From Paenibacillus spongiae (GTDB taxonomy: Bacteria > Bacillota > Bacilli > Paenibacillales > Paenibacillaceae): DNA of 64,000 nt. This document shows positions 20,220 to 32,607 of the stretch, piece by piece (positions within the stretch are counted from its first letter, which is position 1; each line of letters starts with the position of its first letter). The stretch is from contig NZ_CP091430.1 of NCBI RefSeq assembly GCF_024734895.1, positions 15,001-79,000 on the forward strand, written 5' to 3'. Position numbers and translations under genes: made by a program. The notes beneath the pieces are model-generated. The model was not told the origin of the DNA. It ran no database searches and was given only the letters and a program-made list of their open reading frames with translations.

Positions 20220-20612
20220 ATGAAGGATCAACTTCAAACCGTATCCACCAATAAGGCGCCTGCTGCGATCGGGCCGTACTCGCAAGCGATGAAGCTGGGC
20301 GGCTTATTATTCACATCCGGCCAAATTCCGCTGACGGCTGAAGGCGTACTCGTCGAGGGCGGCGTAGAGGAACAGACTCATCAAGTGTTCCGAAATCTTG
20401 AAGCGGTTCTCGCCGAGGCGGGTGCCACGTTCTCCGACGTAGCGAAGGCAACGGTATTTATCAAGGATATGAATCAGTTCGCAGCCATCAATGCGATCTA
20501 TGCTTCTTACTTCGGCGATCATAAGCCGGCTCGCTCAACCGTTGAGGTTGCTCGATTACCGAAGGATGTTCTTGTCGAAATTGAACTTATTGCATCGATT
20601 CGAGTCGAATAA
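20220..20612 (+). CDS. ridA: RidA family 2-iminobutanoate/2-iminopropanoate deaminase (YabJ)
   Basis: A 130-residue trimeric enzyme that hydrolyses reactive enamine/imine intermediates of PLP enzymes. The [11 protein letters not shown] start, [23 protein letters not shown] and the [19 protein letters not shown] signature with the key Arg are present. In B. subtilis YabJ is reported to affect purine regulation and, with SpoVG, late growth genes. It is co-transcribed with purR and followed by the spoVG promoter. Confidence 0.96.
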   Translation: MKDQLQTVSTNKAPAAIGPYSQAMKLGGLLFTSGQIPLTAEGVLVEGGVEEQTHQVFRNLEAVLAEAGATFSDVAKATVFIKDMNQFAAINAIYASYFGDHKPARSTVEVARLPKDVLVEIELIASIRVE

Positions 20613-20674
20613 AATCGAAAGATATTTTCGGCGAAAAAAAATTTTAAAAGAAGCGACTAATTTTCCAAAAACAT

Positions 20675-20703
20675 GAAGGAATTTGCATGGCAATGTGGAA
20701 TTA
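20675..20703 (+). promoter_or_regulatory. Sigma-H promoter of spoVG
   Basis: GAAGGAATT (20675-20683), 11 bases, GTGGAATTA (20695-20703) match the sigma-H consensus RNAGGAWWW-N11/12-RNNGAATWW at every position. B. subtilis spoVG is a classic sigma-H gene. Confidence 0.88.
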
Positions 20704-20743
20704 TACACCAAGTCTTCCGATGAGGCAAAGGTGGTGAACACAA

Positions 20744-21028
20744 GTGCAAATTACCGATGTCAGACTCCGCCGTGTAAATTCCGAAGGACGTATGAAGGCT
20801 ATTGCTTCCATAACCATTGACAATGAATTTGTTGTTCACGATATACGCGTGATCGACGGTAACAATGGTATGTTCGTCGCAATGCCAAGCAAGCGTACTC
20901 CGGATGGGGAATTCCGCGATATCGCGCATCCGATTTCTTCAACTACCCGTGAGAAGATTCAAGCAGCCGTACTCGCAGAATACGAGCGCGCCGCAACGGA
21001 GGAAGAAGTAATCGAAGAAGGAGCGTAA
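20744..21028 (+). CDS. spoVG: SpoVG, RNA/DNA-binding regulator
   Basis: A 94-residue protein with the conserved start [35 protein letters not shown] and the [19 protein letters not shown] motif. SpoVG homologues bind nucleic acids and modulate sporulation septation, capsule and virulence genes. The start is GTG 20744, behind AAAGGTGGTGA. It is transcribed from a sigma-H promoter and closed by a strong terminator. Confidence 0.97.
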   Translation: MQITDVRLRRVNSEGRMKAIASITIDNEFVVHDIRVIDGNNGMFVAMPSKRTPDGEFRDIAHPISSTTREKIQAAVLAEYERAATEEEVIEEGA

Positions 21029-21143
21029 GTGATGTAAGTGGGGTACATAAACAGTTCGAATGCCTTAAGCGTCCGATCATGTTTATGCGGTTACAAGATA
21101 ATGCTCTAGAAGGGTTGAACCCGGACCGGCATTATCCATGAGA

Positions 21144-21177
21144 AAAAGAGAGCCTTAAGGCTCTCTTTTCTTTTTTT
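21144..21177 (+). terminator. Terminator after spoVG
   Basis: AAAAGAGAGCC-TTAA-GGCTCTCTTTT stem, then CTTTTTTT. Confidence 0.93.
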
Positions 21178-21243
21178 CATGAATAAGCTATAGTTTGTAG
21201 AGAATTTCCTTAAGATCTAAATTCGATTAATTGCAAGATAGAT

Positions 21244-21260
21244 GGGCCCATCGTGGGTCC
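21244..21260 (+). other. Leader hairpin before glmU
   Basis: GGGCCCA-TCG-TGGGTCC forms a 7-bp stem (one G-U), ending four bases before the AGGAGGG ribosome site. No T run follows. It could stabilise or regulate the glmU leader; nothing shows which. Confidence 0.4.
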
Positions 21261-21280
21261 AACCAGGAGGGATATGTAAC

Positions 21281-22687
21281 GTGAAAGTGATGGCAATCGT
21301 ACTCGCTGCCGGACAGGGCAAGCGGATGAAGTCGAAATTATATAAAGTGCTGCACCAGGTATGCGGCAAACCTATGCTGGGCCATGTGCTGCAGACGGTT
21401 CGCGAAGCGGAATGCGAGCGAACGGTCGTAGTCGTCGGCCATGGGGCGGAAGCAGTCCAGGCCTATGTAGGTGACGGTGCGGAATTCGTGCTTCAAGAGC
21501 AGCAGTTCGGCACCGGCCATGCCGTGATGCAGACCGAGGAGCTGCTGGCAGAGGAAGAGGGCACAACGGTTATTCTATACGGTGATACGCCGCTGGTTAC
21601 AGCGGGAACAATCCAACAGCTGCTGGAGCTGCATACCCGCGCGGAAGCGGCCGCAACCGTACTGACGGCGGTTATGCCGAATCCGCAAGGGCTTGGACGC
21701 ATTATTCGCGATGAAGCAGGCCGCGTACAGCGTATTGTAGAACAGAAGGACTGCTCGCCGGAGCAAACGGCCATTAAAGAAATCAATACGGGCATGTACT
21801 GCTTCAATAACCGCAAGCTGTTCGAAGCGCTCAAGCAGGTAACGAACGATAATGCGCAGGGCGAATATTACTTAACGGACGTTCTGGAAATATTGAACCA
21901 GGCCGGCGAGACCGTCGAAGCCTTCTGTGCGCCGGATTTCGCCGAAGGGATCGGCGTCAACGACCGTGTCGGTCTTGCAGAAGCAGAGCAGTTGATGCGC
22001 GAGCGTATCGTGCGCCGCCATCAGGTAGAAGGAGTGACCGTCATTGATCCGCTGTCCACTTACATTGAAGCGGATGTCGTCATTGGATCGGATACGATCT
22101 TGTATCCCGGAACATTCCTGCGCGGCCGGACCGTCATTGGCCAGGACTGCGTAATCGGCCCGAATGCGGATATTACGAATACCACGATCGGAAACGAAGC
22201 TACGGTGAAGTATTCCGTCGTAGTCGATTCGGAAATCGGCAATACTAGCGCTGTAGGCCCGTTCGCCTACCTCCGTCCAGGCTCCAAGCTTGGCGCAGGC
22301 TGCAAAATCGGCGACTTCGTAGAGTTGAAGAACGCCGAGATTGGAGATGGCAGCAAAGTATCGCACCTGAGCTATGTGGGCGATGCCAAGGTCGGTAAAG
22401 ACGTTAATATCGGCTGCGGGGCGATTACCGTCAACTATGACGGCTATAACAAGTCTTTGACTGAAATTGGCGACGACGCCTTTGTCGGCAGCAACGTCAA
22501 TCTCATTGCGCCGGTAACGATCGGCGACGGCGCCTACATCGTGGCGGGCTCGACCATCACCAAGGATGTTCCCGCAGGCGATATGGCAATTGCTCGCGAA
22601 CGCCAGGTGAATAAAACAGGCTATGCGGAGAAAATTCGCGGCCGGGCGAAGGCAAAGAAAGAGAATGCGAAGAAAAATAAATCATAG
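21281..22687 (+). CDS. glmU: Bifunctional GlmU: glucosamine-1-phosphate acetyltransferase / UDP-GlcNAc pyrophosphorylase
   Basis: A 468-residue enzyme that makes UDP-GlcNAc for wall synthesis. The N-terminal pyrophosphorylase carries LAAGQGKRMKSKLYK (about 8-22) and YGDTPL. The C-terminal part is a left-handed beta-helix of hexapeptide repeats (from about 255) with the acetyltransferase segment FVELKNAEIG...NYDGYNK. The tail is Lys-rich. GTG 21281 is chosen because AGGAGGG is nine bases upstream. In B. subtilis prs follows; here it does not. Confidence 0.97.
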   Translation: MKVMAIVLAAGQGKRMKSKLYKVLHQVCGKPMLGHVLQTVREAECERTVVVVGHGAEAVQAYVGDGAEFVLQEQQFGTGHAVMQTEELLAEEEGTTVILYGDTPLVTAGTIQQLLELHTRAEAAATVLTAVMPNPQGLGRIIRDEAGRVQRIVEQKDCSPEQTAIKEINTGMYCFNNRKLFEALKQVTNDNAQGEYYLTDVLEILNQAGETVEAFCAPDFAEGIGVNDRVGLAEAEQLMRERIVRRHQVEGVTVIDPLSTYIEADVVIGSDTILYPGTFLRGRTVIGQDCVIGPNADITNTTIGNEATVKYSVVVDSEIGNTSAVGPFAYLRPGSKLGAGCKIGDFVELKNAEIGDGSKVSHLSYVGDAKVGKDVNIGCGAITVNYDGYNKSLTEIGDDAFVGSNVNLIAPVTIGDGAYIVAGSTITKDVPAGDMAIARERQVNKTGYAEKIRGRAKAKKENAKKNKS

Positions 22688-22733
22688 GATCCATGCAAAG
22701 CCTTGCGCACTCTGATGCGAACGGCTGCTTATG

Positions 22734-22777
22734 AATCCGGCCAGCGAGATGGAAATCATCCGCCGGCCGGATTTTTA
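22734..22777 (+). terminator. Terminator after glmU
   Basis: AATCCGGCC / GGCCGGATT perfect 9-bp stem, then TTTAG. Confidence 0.82.
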
Positions 22778-22914
22778 GTTTAACAAGGCGGACAAAGGGG
22801 TAAGAATATATGGATATCAAATTGATGAGTATAAGCGGGTGCTTTATCTGCAGTCGCCGGTTTGTTGAGGCAACGGCATGAAGGGCCGCTGACCATTTTG
22901 AGGAGGTCTCCATT

Positions 22915-23565
22915 ATGGCATTACCGATTAAGGCCGCGCAACGGACGGCACGTACACGGGGAGAGCTAAACCAGCTGCGTAAACAAGGCAGCATTCCGGG
23001 CGTTGTCTACGGCAAGAAACTGATGAATCCGCTTAGTGTCGAGGTGGACGAGAAAGAGCTGCTGCACATGCTCCGTTCTCATCCCAATGCCGTTATCGAG
23101 CTTGATGTCGCGGGCGGGGAGAAGCAGCCGGTTATGATGACCGAGGTGCAGCGCGATCCATTGTCCCGTATGGTGCTGCATATCGATTTCCATCAAATTA
23201 ATATGAATGAAGAAGTGAAAACGGCCGTACGGTTTGAAGTGACGGGCGAATCGCAGGGGGTCAAGGAAGGCGGCATCCTGCAGGTCATGCTGCACGAGCT
23301 GGACATCCAATGCTTGCCGAACCAAATTCCGGATTCCATTGAGGTCGATATATCGAAGCTGGCGATCGGCGAAAATCTGCTTGTGAGCGATTTGAAGCTG
23401 CCAAGCGGCGTAACGGCCAGAGCAGACGGCGATCTAGTCGTGGTTACGATCTTGGCGCCGCAGAAGGAGCTGTCAGCCGAGGAAGCGGAAGATGCTGCCG
23501 TCGAAATGAAAGAAGCCGAGGAGCGGGGCGAGGAAGCTCGTATGGATGCGGTGGACAAGAAATAA
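22915..23565 (+). CDS. ctc: 50S ribosomal protein L25 / general stress protein Ctc
   Basis: A 216-residue L25 of the long TL5/Ctc type: an N-terminal 5S-rRNA-binding domain (about 5-92, RKQGSIPGVVYGK) and a C-terminal beta domain (93-185), then an acidic tail (LSAEEAEDAAVEMKEAEE). In B. subtilis Ctc is a sigma-B stress gene. I see no clear sigma-B promoter here. Start ATG 22915 has GAGGAGG upstream. Confidence 0.95.
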   Translation: MALPIKAAQRTARTRGELNQLRKQGSIPGVVYGKKLMNPLSVEVDEKELLHMLRSHPNAVIELDVAGGEKQPVMMTEVQRDPLSRMVLHIDFHQINMNEEVKTAVRFEVTGESQGVKEGGILQVMLHELDIQCLPNQIPDSIEVDISKLAIGENLLVSDLKLPSGVTARADGDLVVVTILAPQKELSAEEAEDAAVEMKEAEERGEEARMDAVDKK

Positions 23566-23572
23566 CAAGAAT

Positions 23573-23612
23573 AAGGGAAGTGCTGCTTACGGGCAGACCT
23601 TCCCTTTTTTGA
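23573..23612 (+). terminator. Terminator after ctc
   Basis: AAGGGAAG / CTTCCCTT outer stem with CTGC/GCAG inner stem, then TTTTTT. It may also stop the opposing small gene. Confidence 0.85.
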
Positions 23613-23675
23613 TGCCTTGCCGGCATACCGATGGACGAAGCCTTGCGTTCGTTGTAAGAATGGGTCATATTATAA

Positions 23676-23876
23676 TTAATAACCAGGGCGGGAAACAAAG
23701 GTAAACTGCATGCGGTTGTAGAACACATTATTAACCTTGATGAAGCCTTCCGAATATTGCTCGACGTAGCCGATGTCGCTATGTTCTTTGCCATAGTAAA
23801 TTTGTATAGGGACTTGATGCTCATGGTGATCCTTGAAATGTAAATCTTCAAAAATCAATTGACCGTTCGAATACAT
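23676..23876 (-). CDS. Small unknown protein (66 aa), minus strand
   Basis: I do not recognise the family. It is a mixed-charge soluble protein with many aromatic residues (MYSNGQLIFEDLHFKDHHEH... to FTFVSRPGY), no signal or membrane segment, and beta-rich character; it may be a single small domain. Support for being real: on its strand AAAGGAG lies nine bases before ATG, and neither strand has another candidate here. It is inserted between ctc and pth, which adjoin in B. subtilis, and reads against both. Confidence 0.65.
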   Translation of the reverse strand: MYSNGQLIFEDLHFKDHHEHQVPIQIYYGKEHSDIGYVEQYSEGFIKVNNVFYNRMQFTFVSRPGY

Positions 23877-24085
23877 TCGATAACGCTCCTTTACCGGAAT
23901 GATTTATGGCACTCGGCCGTTTCTATACATATGACAATTGGCGAAGATGATTCGTTGCATAATTACAAAAAGATTACAATATTTTTATGTTCCCTGCATT
24001 CATTACCTTACAAAAATAAAAACCAGCCTTTCAAATCGCATTCTTTGATGCGGATTCGATCGGCTATAGGAGTGAAGAAATCAGC

Positions 24086-24646
24086 ATGAAATGGATTGTC
24101 GGATTAGGCAACCCCGGCACGGCCTATGCGGGCACCCGCCATAATGTCGGCTTTATGGCCGTGGATGCACTGGCAAAAAGGTTCGGGATCAGCGTTACGC
24201 AGAGCAAGAGCAAGGGACTGCTGGGGGAAGGCAATGTAGCGGGCACGAAGGTGGCGCTCCTTAAGCCGATGACCTTTATGAATTTATCCGGCGAATCGGT
24301 CCGGGGCTATATGGATTATTACAAGGCAAATCTAGAAGATCTTATCGTCGTCTACGATGACCTGGATACCGAGATCGGCAAGATCAGGCTTCGTTACCAA
24401 GGGAGTGCGGGCGGTCATAACGGAATCAAGTCCATTATTCAGCATACGGGTACCCAAATCTTCAATCGGGTACGAATGGGTATATCGAGGCCTGAACCAG
24501 GCATGAACATCGCGGATTATGTGTTATCCAACTTTCCGAAGAGCGAAGCGGACAAGGTCGCCTCTATGGTCGATCAAACATGCGATGCCATCGAATATGC
24601 GCTGACTCATCCGTTCGATCAGACAATGGCCAAGTATAATCGTTAG
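24086..24646 (+). CDS. pth: Peptidyl-tRNA hydrolase
   Basis: A 186-residue enzyme (B. subtilis SpoVC) that recycles peptidyl-tRNA. The signatures WIVGLGNPGTAYAGTRHNVGF (catalytic His in RHNVG, near residue 20), KPMTFMNLSGESV, VVYDDLDTEIGKIRLR and GSAGGHNGIKSII are all intact. Length is normal. ATG 24086 has AGGAGTGAAGAAATC upstream. The 209 bases between it and the minus-strand gene hold no further gene. Confidence 0.97.
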   Translation: MKWIVGLGNPGTAYAGTRHNVGFMAVDALAKRFGISVTQSKSKGLLGEGNVAGTKVALLKPMTFMNLSGESVRGYMDYYKANLEDLIVVYDDLDTEIGKIRLRYQGSAGGHNGIKSIIQHTGTQIFNRVRMGISRPEPGMNIADYVLSNFPKSEADKVASMVDQTCDAIEYALTHPFDQTMAKYNR

Positions 24647-24700
24647 ATTTCGGTAAAACCGGGCATACTGAGGGTATAACGTACCGTCAGGAGGCATACT

Positions 24701-24931
24701 ATGGCTGTAAACTACATTTGTCGCCACTGCAAGACGACAATCGGGTCGATCGAAAACGCGCACGTATCTGAGCTGCAGCTCGGTTTCCATTTCTTGACCC
24801 CCGATGAGCGCAGCGATATAATAGCGTATAACCCAAACGGGGACGTCACGGTTAAAGTGATTTGCGACTATTGCCGCGAGGCGCTTGAAGCGAATCCGGA
24901 GCTTTCTCTAGTGGCCAATCCGCTGCAGTAA
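24701..24931 (+). CDS. fin: Anti-sigma-F factor Fin (YabK)
   Basis: A 76-residue zinc protein with C7-x2-C10 and C55-x2-C58. In B. subtilis Fin binds RNA polymerase/sigma-F and helps the switch from sigma-F to sigma-G in the forespore. The pattern YICRHCKTTIG...VKVICDYCREAL is characteristic. Start ATG has CAGGAGG eight bases upstream. Its place between pth and mfd is as in B. subtilis. A forespore promoter is expected upstream, but the nearest -10-like CATACTG (24664-24670) has only a poor -35. Confidence 0.93.
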   Translation: MAVNYICRHCKTTIGSIENAHVSELQLGFHFLTPDERSDIIAYNPNGDVTVKVICDYCREALEANPELSLVANPLQ

Positions 24932-24953
24932 GGGTGCCTGTGATAGCAAGCGC

Positions 24954-24985
24954 AGGAGTCTTGGCGTAAGTCCGAGGCTCCTTTT
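24954..24985 (+). terminator. Terminator after fin
   Basis: An 11-bp stem AGGAGTCTTGG / CCGAGGCTCCT (two GU pairs) with loop CGTAAGT, then TTTT. Confidence 0.82.
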
Positions 24986-25136
24986 GTGAGTGCAGGATCA
25001 AATTTAGTTTAATGAAGCGTGAGAAGCAGCATTAGCGGCAAAGCAGTATAGAATGTTGCTATGCTTTTTCTTCATTCTGTCGTAACTCTCCCTATTCGAT
25101 TGTTTGTCTGTGGAATTGAAACGAGGTGCCTGTACG

Positions 25137-28650
<3,514 letters not shown>

Positions 28651-28664
<14 letters not shown>

Positions 28665-29796
28665 ACCATTGAAAAAAGGGATACTCCTCGCGCTGACGGC
28701 TGTCCTTGTCATCGTGCTGGCGGCCGGCTGCGGCAAGAAAGAAGAGGCGCCAAATACTGGAGGCAAGCCGGCAACCGGGCAGACGAAGGCGCCGGGCGAA
28801 GGGGAAGGCAAAGTAATCGCCACCTATAAGGACGGTACGGTGACGGATGGCGAGTTCAACAAATATACGTCGTTCTTCGGGATTGTGAATCCGCAGACGG
28901 CGATGTATCTTTCGATTCCGCAGCTGAAGGAACAATTTCTGCGGGAGTATGTCGGCTACAAAATTTTGAGCACGCGCCTGACATTAACCGATGATGAGAA
29001 GAAGAAAGCGCAAGAGGAAACCGATGCGTTCTATACCCAAGTAAAGACGGCCATGGATCAGAATCCGGACTTGAAGAAGACGGTGGAGGACGCCAAGCTG
29101 TCCGAAGCGGACATCAAATACTTCTACAACATGATTATGTCGATCATGAAGAGCGAAGAAAGCAAAGTCAAAGACGATGCCGTGAAGAAGTATTATGAGG
29201 ATAATAAAAACGATTATAACCTCATCACGGCCCGCCATATCCTTGTTGCGACGGCCGATTCCGCAACGGGCGAGGAGCTGCGCACGGAAGAGGAAGCGCT
29301 CAAACGCGCGAAGGAAGTAAAGGCCAAGCTGGACAAGGGCGGCGATTGGAACGCACTGGCCAAGCAATACTCCGATGACCCCGGCTCGAAGGACAAGGGC
29401 GGTCTGTATGAGAACCAGGAAGCCAAAGGCTGGGTGCCGGAATTTAAAGATGCGGCTAATAAGCAGGAAATCAATAAAATTGGGGAACCGGTCAAAACCG
29501 ACTACGGCTACCATGTCATCAAGGTGGAGAAGCGCGAATCGACTCCATTCGATAAGCTGACGGACGAGAAGAAGCTCGCGATTAAGCAAACCATTGCTGC
29601 CGAGAATCTCAACACCTTCATGACCAAGGAGCTGCCGGACCTTATTACGAAGATCGACCTGCCGAAGGAAGAAGCACCGGCTGGCGATGGAGCGACGAAC
29701 GGCGGAGCTGCTAATGGCGGAGAAGCCGAAGGCGGCGCAGCTAACGACGGTAAAACAAATGCGCCGGCAGATGATAAGAAAGAAGAAGCGAAATAA
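28651..29796 (+). CDS. PrsA-like extracellular peptidyl-prolyl isomerase lipoprotein
   Basis: A 381-residue foldase. A signal peptide ends in lipobox LAAGC with Cys27, so it should be lipid-anchored outside the membrane. An SurA/PrsA-type N-domain (about 50-190) precedes a PpiC rotamase domain (about 193-300) with ITARHILV, AKQYSDDPGSKDKGGLY and GYHVIKVEKR. The last 40 residues are Gly/Ala/Asn/Glu-rich and low in complexity. It overlaps mfd by 14 bases; B. subtilis has no such gene between mfd and spoVT. A second PpiC protein lies at 54450. Confidence 0.92.
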
Positions 29797-29816
29797 TGCG
29801 GATCCGCGCATAGCGG

Positions 29817-29854
29817 AAGGCCTGTCCGGCTCAGTCGGACAGGCCTTCTTTTCG
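29817..29854 (+). terminator. Terminator after the PrsA-like gene
   Basis: A 12-bp perfect stem AAGGCCTGTCCG / CGGACAGGCCTT, then TCTTTTC. Confidence 0.9.
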
Positions 29855-30046
29855 CTTGAGAGGTAGTTGCTTCCAGCAGCCGAAGAGCCTTAACGTCGCG
29901 TGCATAAGAAAATGGGAGGGGATGAATACTATGGTCAGATTCGAAATCACTTCTTGCCAAGGATTCACTCCTCTTGAGCATAGACAAGCTGCATGACCCA
30001 TCCAGTCCAATTCAAAACCTTTAACTGAAAGTGGGGCAACTAGAAC

Positions 30047-30589
30047 ATGAAAGCAACTGGAATTGTTCGTCGCATCGATGATCTTGGCCGGGTTGTTATC
30101 CCTAAGGAAATCCGCCGGACGCTGCGTATCCGCGAAGGTGATCCGCTGGAAATTTTCGTTGACCGGGACGGCGAGGTTATTCTGAAGAAATATTCGCCGA
30201 TTGGCGAGCTTGGCGACTTCGCCAAAGAATATGCCGAGTCGCTCTCCGAGAGCACAAACCATATTACGCTGATATCCGACCGCGACAACATCATTGCGGT
30301 TGCCGGCGCATCGAAGAAAGAATATATGGAGAAGCAGATCGGTTCCATTCTGGAGTCCTGCATGGAGAACCGGAAGACGGTAACCGAGACGGGCGGAGGT
30401 TCCTACGAGGTGGTGAAGGATACGGAGGAGAACTTCAGCTCCTTCGTCGCATCGCCGATCGTAGCCGGCGGAGATCCTATCGGTACGGTTGTGCTGCTCA
30501 GCAAGGACGATTCCGTCAAAATGGCGCAAATGGAAGTCAAGATGGCGGAAACGGCCGCCGGCTTCCTGGCCAAACAAATGGAGCAGTAA
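30047..30589 (+). CDS. spoVT: Stage V sporulation regulator SpoVT
   Basis: A 180-residue forespore regulator that adjusts sigma-G genes. The N-terminal AbrB-type swapped-hairpin domain is at 1-53 (MKATGIVRRIDDLGRVVIPKEIRRTLRI) and a GAF-like domain at about 57-178. Length equals B. subtilis SpoVT (178). The preceding 190 bases contain no convincing sigma-G promoter. It is distinct from abrB at 10290 despite the related N terminus. Confidence 0.96.
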   Translation: MKATGIVRRIDDLGRVVIPKEIRRTLRIREGDPLEIFVDRDGEVILKKYSPIGELGDFAKEYAESLSESTNHITLISDRDNIIAVAGASKKEYMEKQIGSILESCMENRKTVTETGGGSYEVVKDTEENFSSFVASPIVAGGDPIGTVVLLSKDDSVKMAQMEVKMAETAAGFLAKQMEQ

Positions 30590-30599
30590 GCCGATCATC

Positions 30600-30637
30600 A
30601 GCTTCCTTGGAGCATATGTTCTCCGGGAAGCTTTTTT
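30600..30637 (+). terminator. Terminator after spoVT
   Basis: AGCTTCC...GGAG / CTCC...GGGAAGCT stem followed by TTTTTTC. Confidence 0.87.
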
Positions 30638-30734
30638 CTATTCGAGCCTGTTTGACAGCCGCTTGCCTGCGCATGTAGAACCGCCAACATTCACATGACC
30701 GTTCTTTCAGGTATAATGGGAGGATGTAGTAAGG

Positions 30735-32459
30735 ATGGGCAGGTGTAAGACATTGGAGAGCAGGCAAGCGCTGCGGGGGGACGCGGCGGGCGCGGGCGAC
30801 ACATCGGAGACACGGGCAAACGGAGCTGCGGCAGGACAAACCGAGCTGCAGGCAGACGGAGGCTCTTGTGACGCTGCGGCAGGACAAGCGGAGTCTTCCG
30901 CCGTATGGAAGGGCGTCGCGCTGATGGGTGCTGCCGTGATCGTCAGCAAAGTGATCGGCACGCTTCAAAAAATTCCGCTGCAAAATATAGCGGGCGACCG
31001 CGTATTCGGGATCTATAATGCGGTTTATCCGTTCTATCAGCTGTTTCTCGTCCTGGCCACGGCAGGGTTTCCGGTTGCCGTCTCGCTGCTCGTTGCGGAG
31101 CGGATCGCCGGGAATGACCGCGATGGAGCCAGACATGTACTTGGGGCAAGCACGCTGCTGCTCGCCGTCACAGGGGCGGCCGGATTCGTGCTTATGTGGT
31201 CCACCGCCGAACTGACAGCGGGCTGGATCGGCGATGCGGCTGCCGCTCCGGCGATCAGGATGTCGTCGCTGGCGTTATGGTCCATGCCGGTTGTTGCGGC
31301 ACTGCGGGGTTATTATCAGGGGCTTGGAAGAATGCTGCCGACGGCGGCGTCGCAGCTGCTCGAACAGACGGTGCGCGTCGCCGCCATGCTGGCACTGCTT
31401 GCAATTGGCTGGCGGCTCGGTTGGACCGATGCGGGGCTAGCCGCAGGCGCGGCGGCGGGATCGGCTGTAGGCGGCTTGGCGGCGTTAGCGGTTATGGCGG
31501 GGATATGGAGGCGCGACCGCCGAATGGACCGGCAAGTGCGCTCCGGAACGGCCATAACGCTGCTTCGGCAGGTGAGGCGCTTGGCTGTGCTGGCCTTTCC
31601 CGTGGCGATGGGGGCGCTTGTCGTTCCGGTATTAGGCGTCGTGGATGCGTTCACCGTGCCGCGCTTGCTTCATGACTTCGGATACGGAGAGGCGGAAGCG
31701 ATGGCGCAATACGGGGTATACAGCCGCGGACAGCCGATCGTTCAGCTGGTTGTGATGGTTGCCGGCGCCATTGGAGCCGCGCTTGTACCGGCTCTGGTGG
31801 CTGCACGAGCCCGCGGGGAGGAAGCGGGCACGCGGCTGCACGCTTCCTCAGCCATGCGTGCGGCCTGGTGGATCGGGGCTGCGGCCGCAGCCGGAATCGC
31901 GCTGCTTGCGGGCCCCATGAACATGATGCTGTACGCGGACAATTCCGGTACGCTTACGTTCGCCTTGATCGGCTGCACCGCCTTGGCGGGCACGGTGAAC
32001 GCGATCGCCGCCGCGGTGCTGCAGGGGCTGGGCGCCGTACGGGCGCCGGCGTTGTTCATGCTCGCGGCCGCGGCGCTCAAGGCCGCGCTGAACGCCGCGC
32101 TCGTGCCGGCGCTGGGCATCGCCGGCGCGGCCTGCGCCGGCATCGCGGCGCTCACGGCGGCTGCCCTGCTGGCCGCGGGCGCCGTCCGCCGCGCCTGCGG
32201 CGCGGCGATGCCCGCGCGCAGCGCCGCGGGCCTGGGCCTCGCGCTCGCGGTCATGGCCGCGGCGCTCGTCTTGGCCGAGCGCGGCTTCGCTCCGCTGCTC
32301 GGCGAGGCGCTGCCGCCGCGGGCGGCAGCTGCTGCGCTTGCGCTCGGGGGCACCGCCCTCGGCGCTGCGCTGTTTATCGCGGCCGGGCTGCGCCTCTCGG
32401 CCTCACGGCGCGCGAGCTGCGCGCGCTGCCGGGCGGCGCAGCGGTGGCCGCCCGCCTGA
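30735..32459 (+). CDS. yabM: YabM/SpoVB-family polysaccharide or lipid flippase
   Basis: A 574-residue multidrug/oligosaccharidyl-lipid/polysaccharide (MOP) exporter-type membrane protein with about 12-14 spans. The recognisable core begins at residue 56 (VWKGVALMGAAVIVSKVIGTL) with AGDRVFGIYNAVYPFYQL, typical of SpoVB/YabM. It likely moves a wall-precursor or glycan lipid during sporulation. Odd points: a 55-residue Ala/Gly/Glu-rich leader not usual for the family, and an extremely GC-rich Ala-rich last third (from about 31980). The start ATG has GGGAGG eleven bases upstream. Confidence 0.85.
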   Translation: MGRCKTLESRQALRGDAAGAGDTSETRANGAAAGQTELQADGGSCDAAAGQAESSAVWKGVALMGAAVIVSKVIGTLQKIPLQNIAGDRVFGIYNAVYPFYQLFLVLATAGFPVAVSLLVAERIAGNDRDGARHVLGASTLLLAVTGAAGFVLMWSTAELTAGWIGDAAAAPAIRMSSLALWSMPVVAALRGYYQGLGRMLPTAASQLLEQTVRVAAMLALLAIGWRLGWTDAGLAAGAAAGSAVGGLAALAVMAGIWRRDRRMDRQVRSGTAITLLRQVRRLAVLAFPVAMGALVVPVLGVVDAFTVPRLLHDFGYGEAEAMAQYGVYSRGQPIVQLVVMVAGAIGAALVPALVAARARGEEAGTRLHASSAMRAAWWIGAAAAAGIALLAGPMNMMLYADNSGTLTFALIGCTALAGTVNAIAAAVLQGLGAVRAPALFMLAAAALKAALNAALVPALGIAGAACAGIAALTAAALLAAGAVRRACGAAMPARSAAGLGLALAVMAAALVLAERGFAPLLGEALPPRAAAAALALGGTALGAALFIAAGLRLSASRRASCARCRAAQRWPPA

Positions 32460-32607
32460 GCCGCTGGCGGCTGCTGCCCGGCGGAGAGGACGAAGCGCCG
32501 CGTTGATACGCCGCGCGACCTCGCCCAAACATGGCGTGCGTGATCCGACAGGTTTCGATTTCATCATAACGTTACTGGAGATAACGAAGAAGGAAGGGTG
32601 AACCTAA

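Noticed and set aside
29978..30005. GCATA...CATCCAG before spoVT as a sigma-G promoter
   Set aside because: The -10 has three mismatches and the spacing is 16; not convincing.
30712..30717. TATAAT before yabM as a promoter
   Set aside because: Transcription from it would start near 30724, after the GGGAGG ribosome site, and no good -35 is present.
31868..32506. A 212-codon + strand frame inside yabM
   Set aside because: The GC-rich stretch keeps all frames open; its product is Arg/Gly-rich and without features, while yabM has proper membrane segments.
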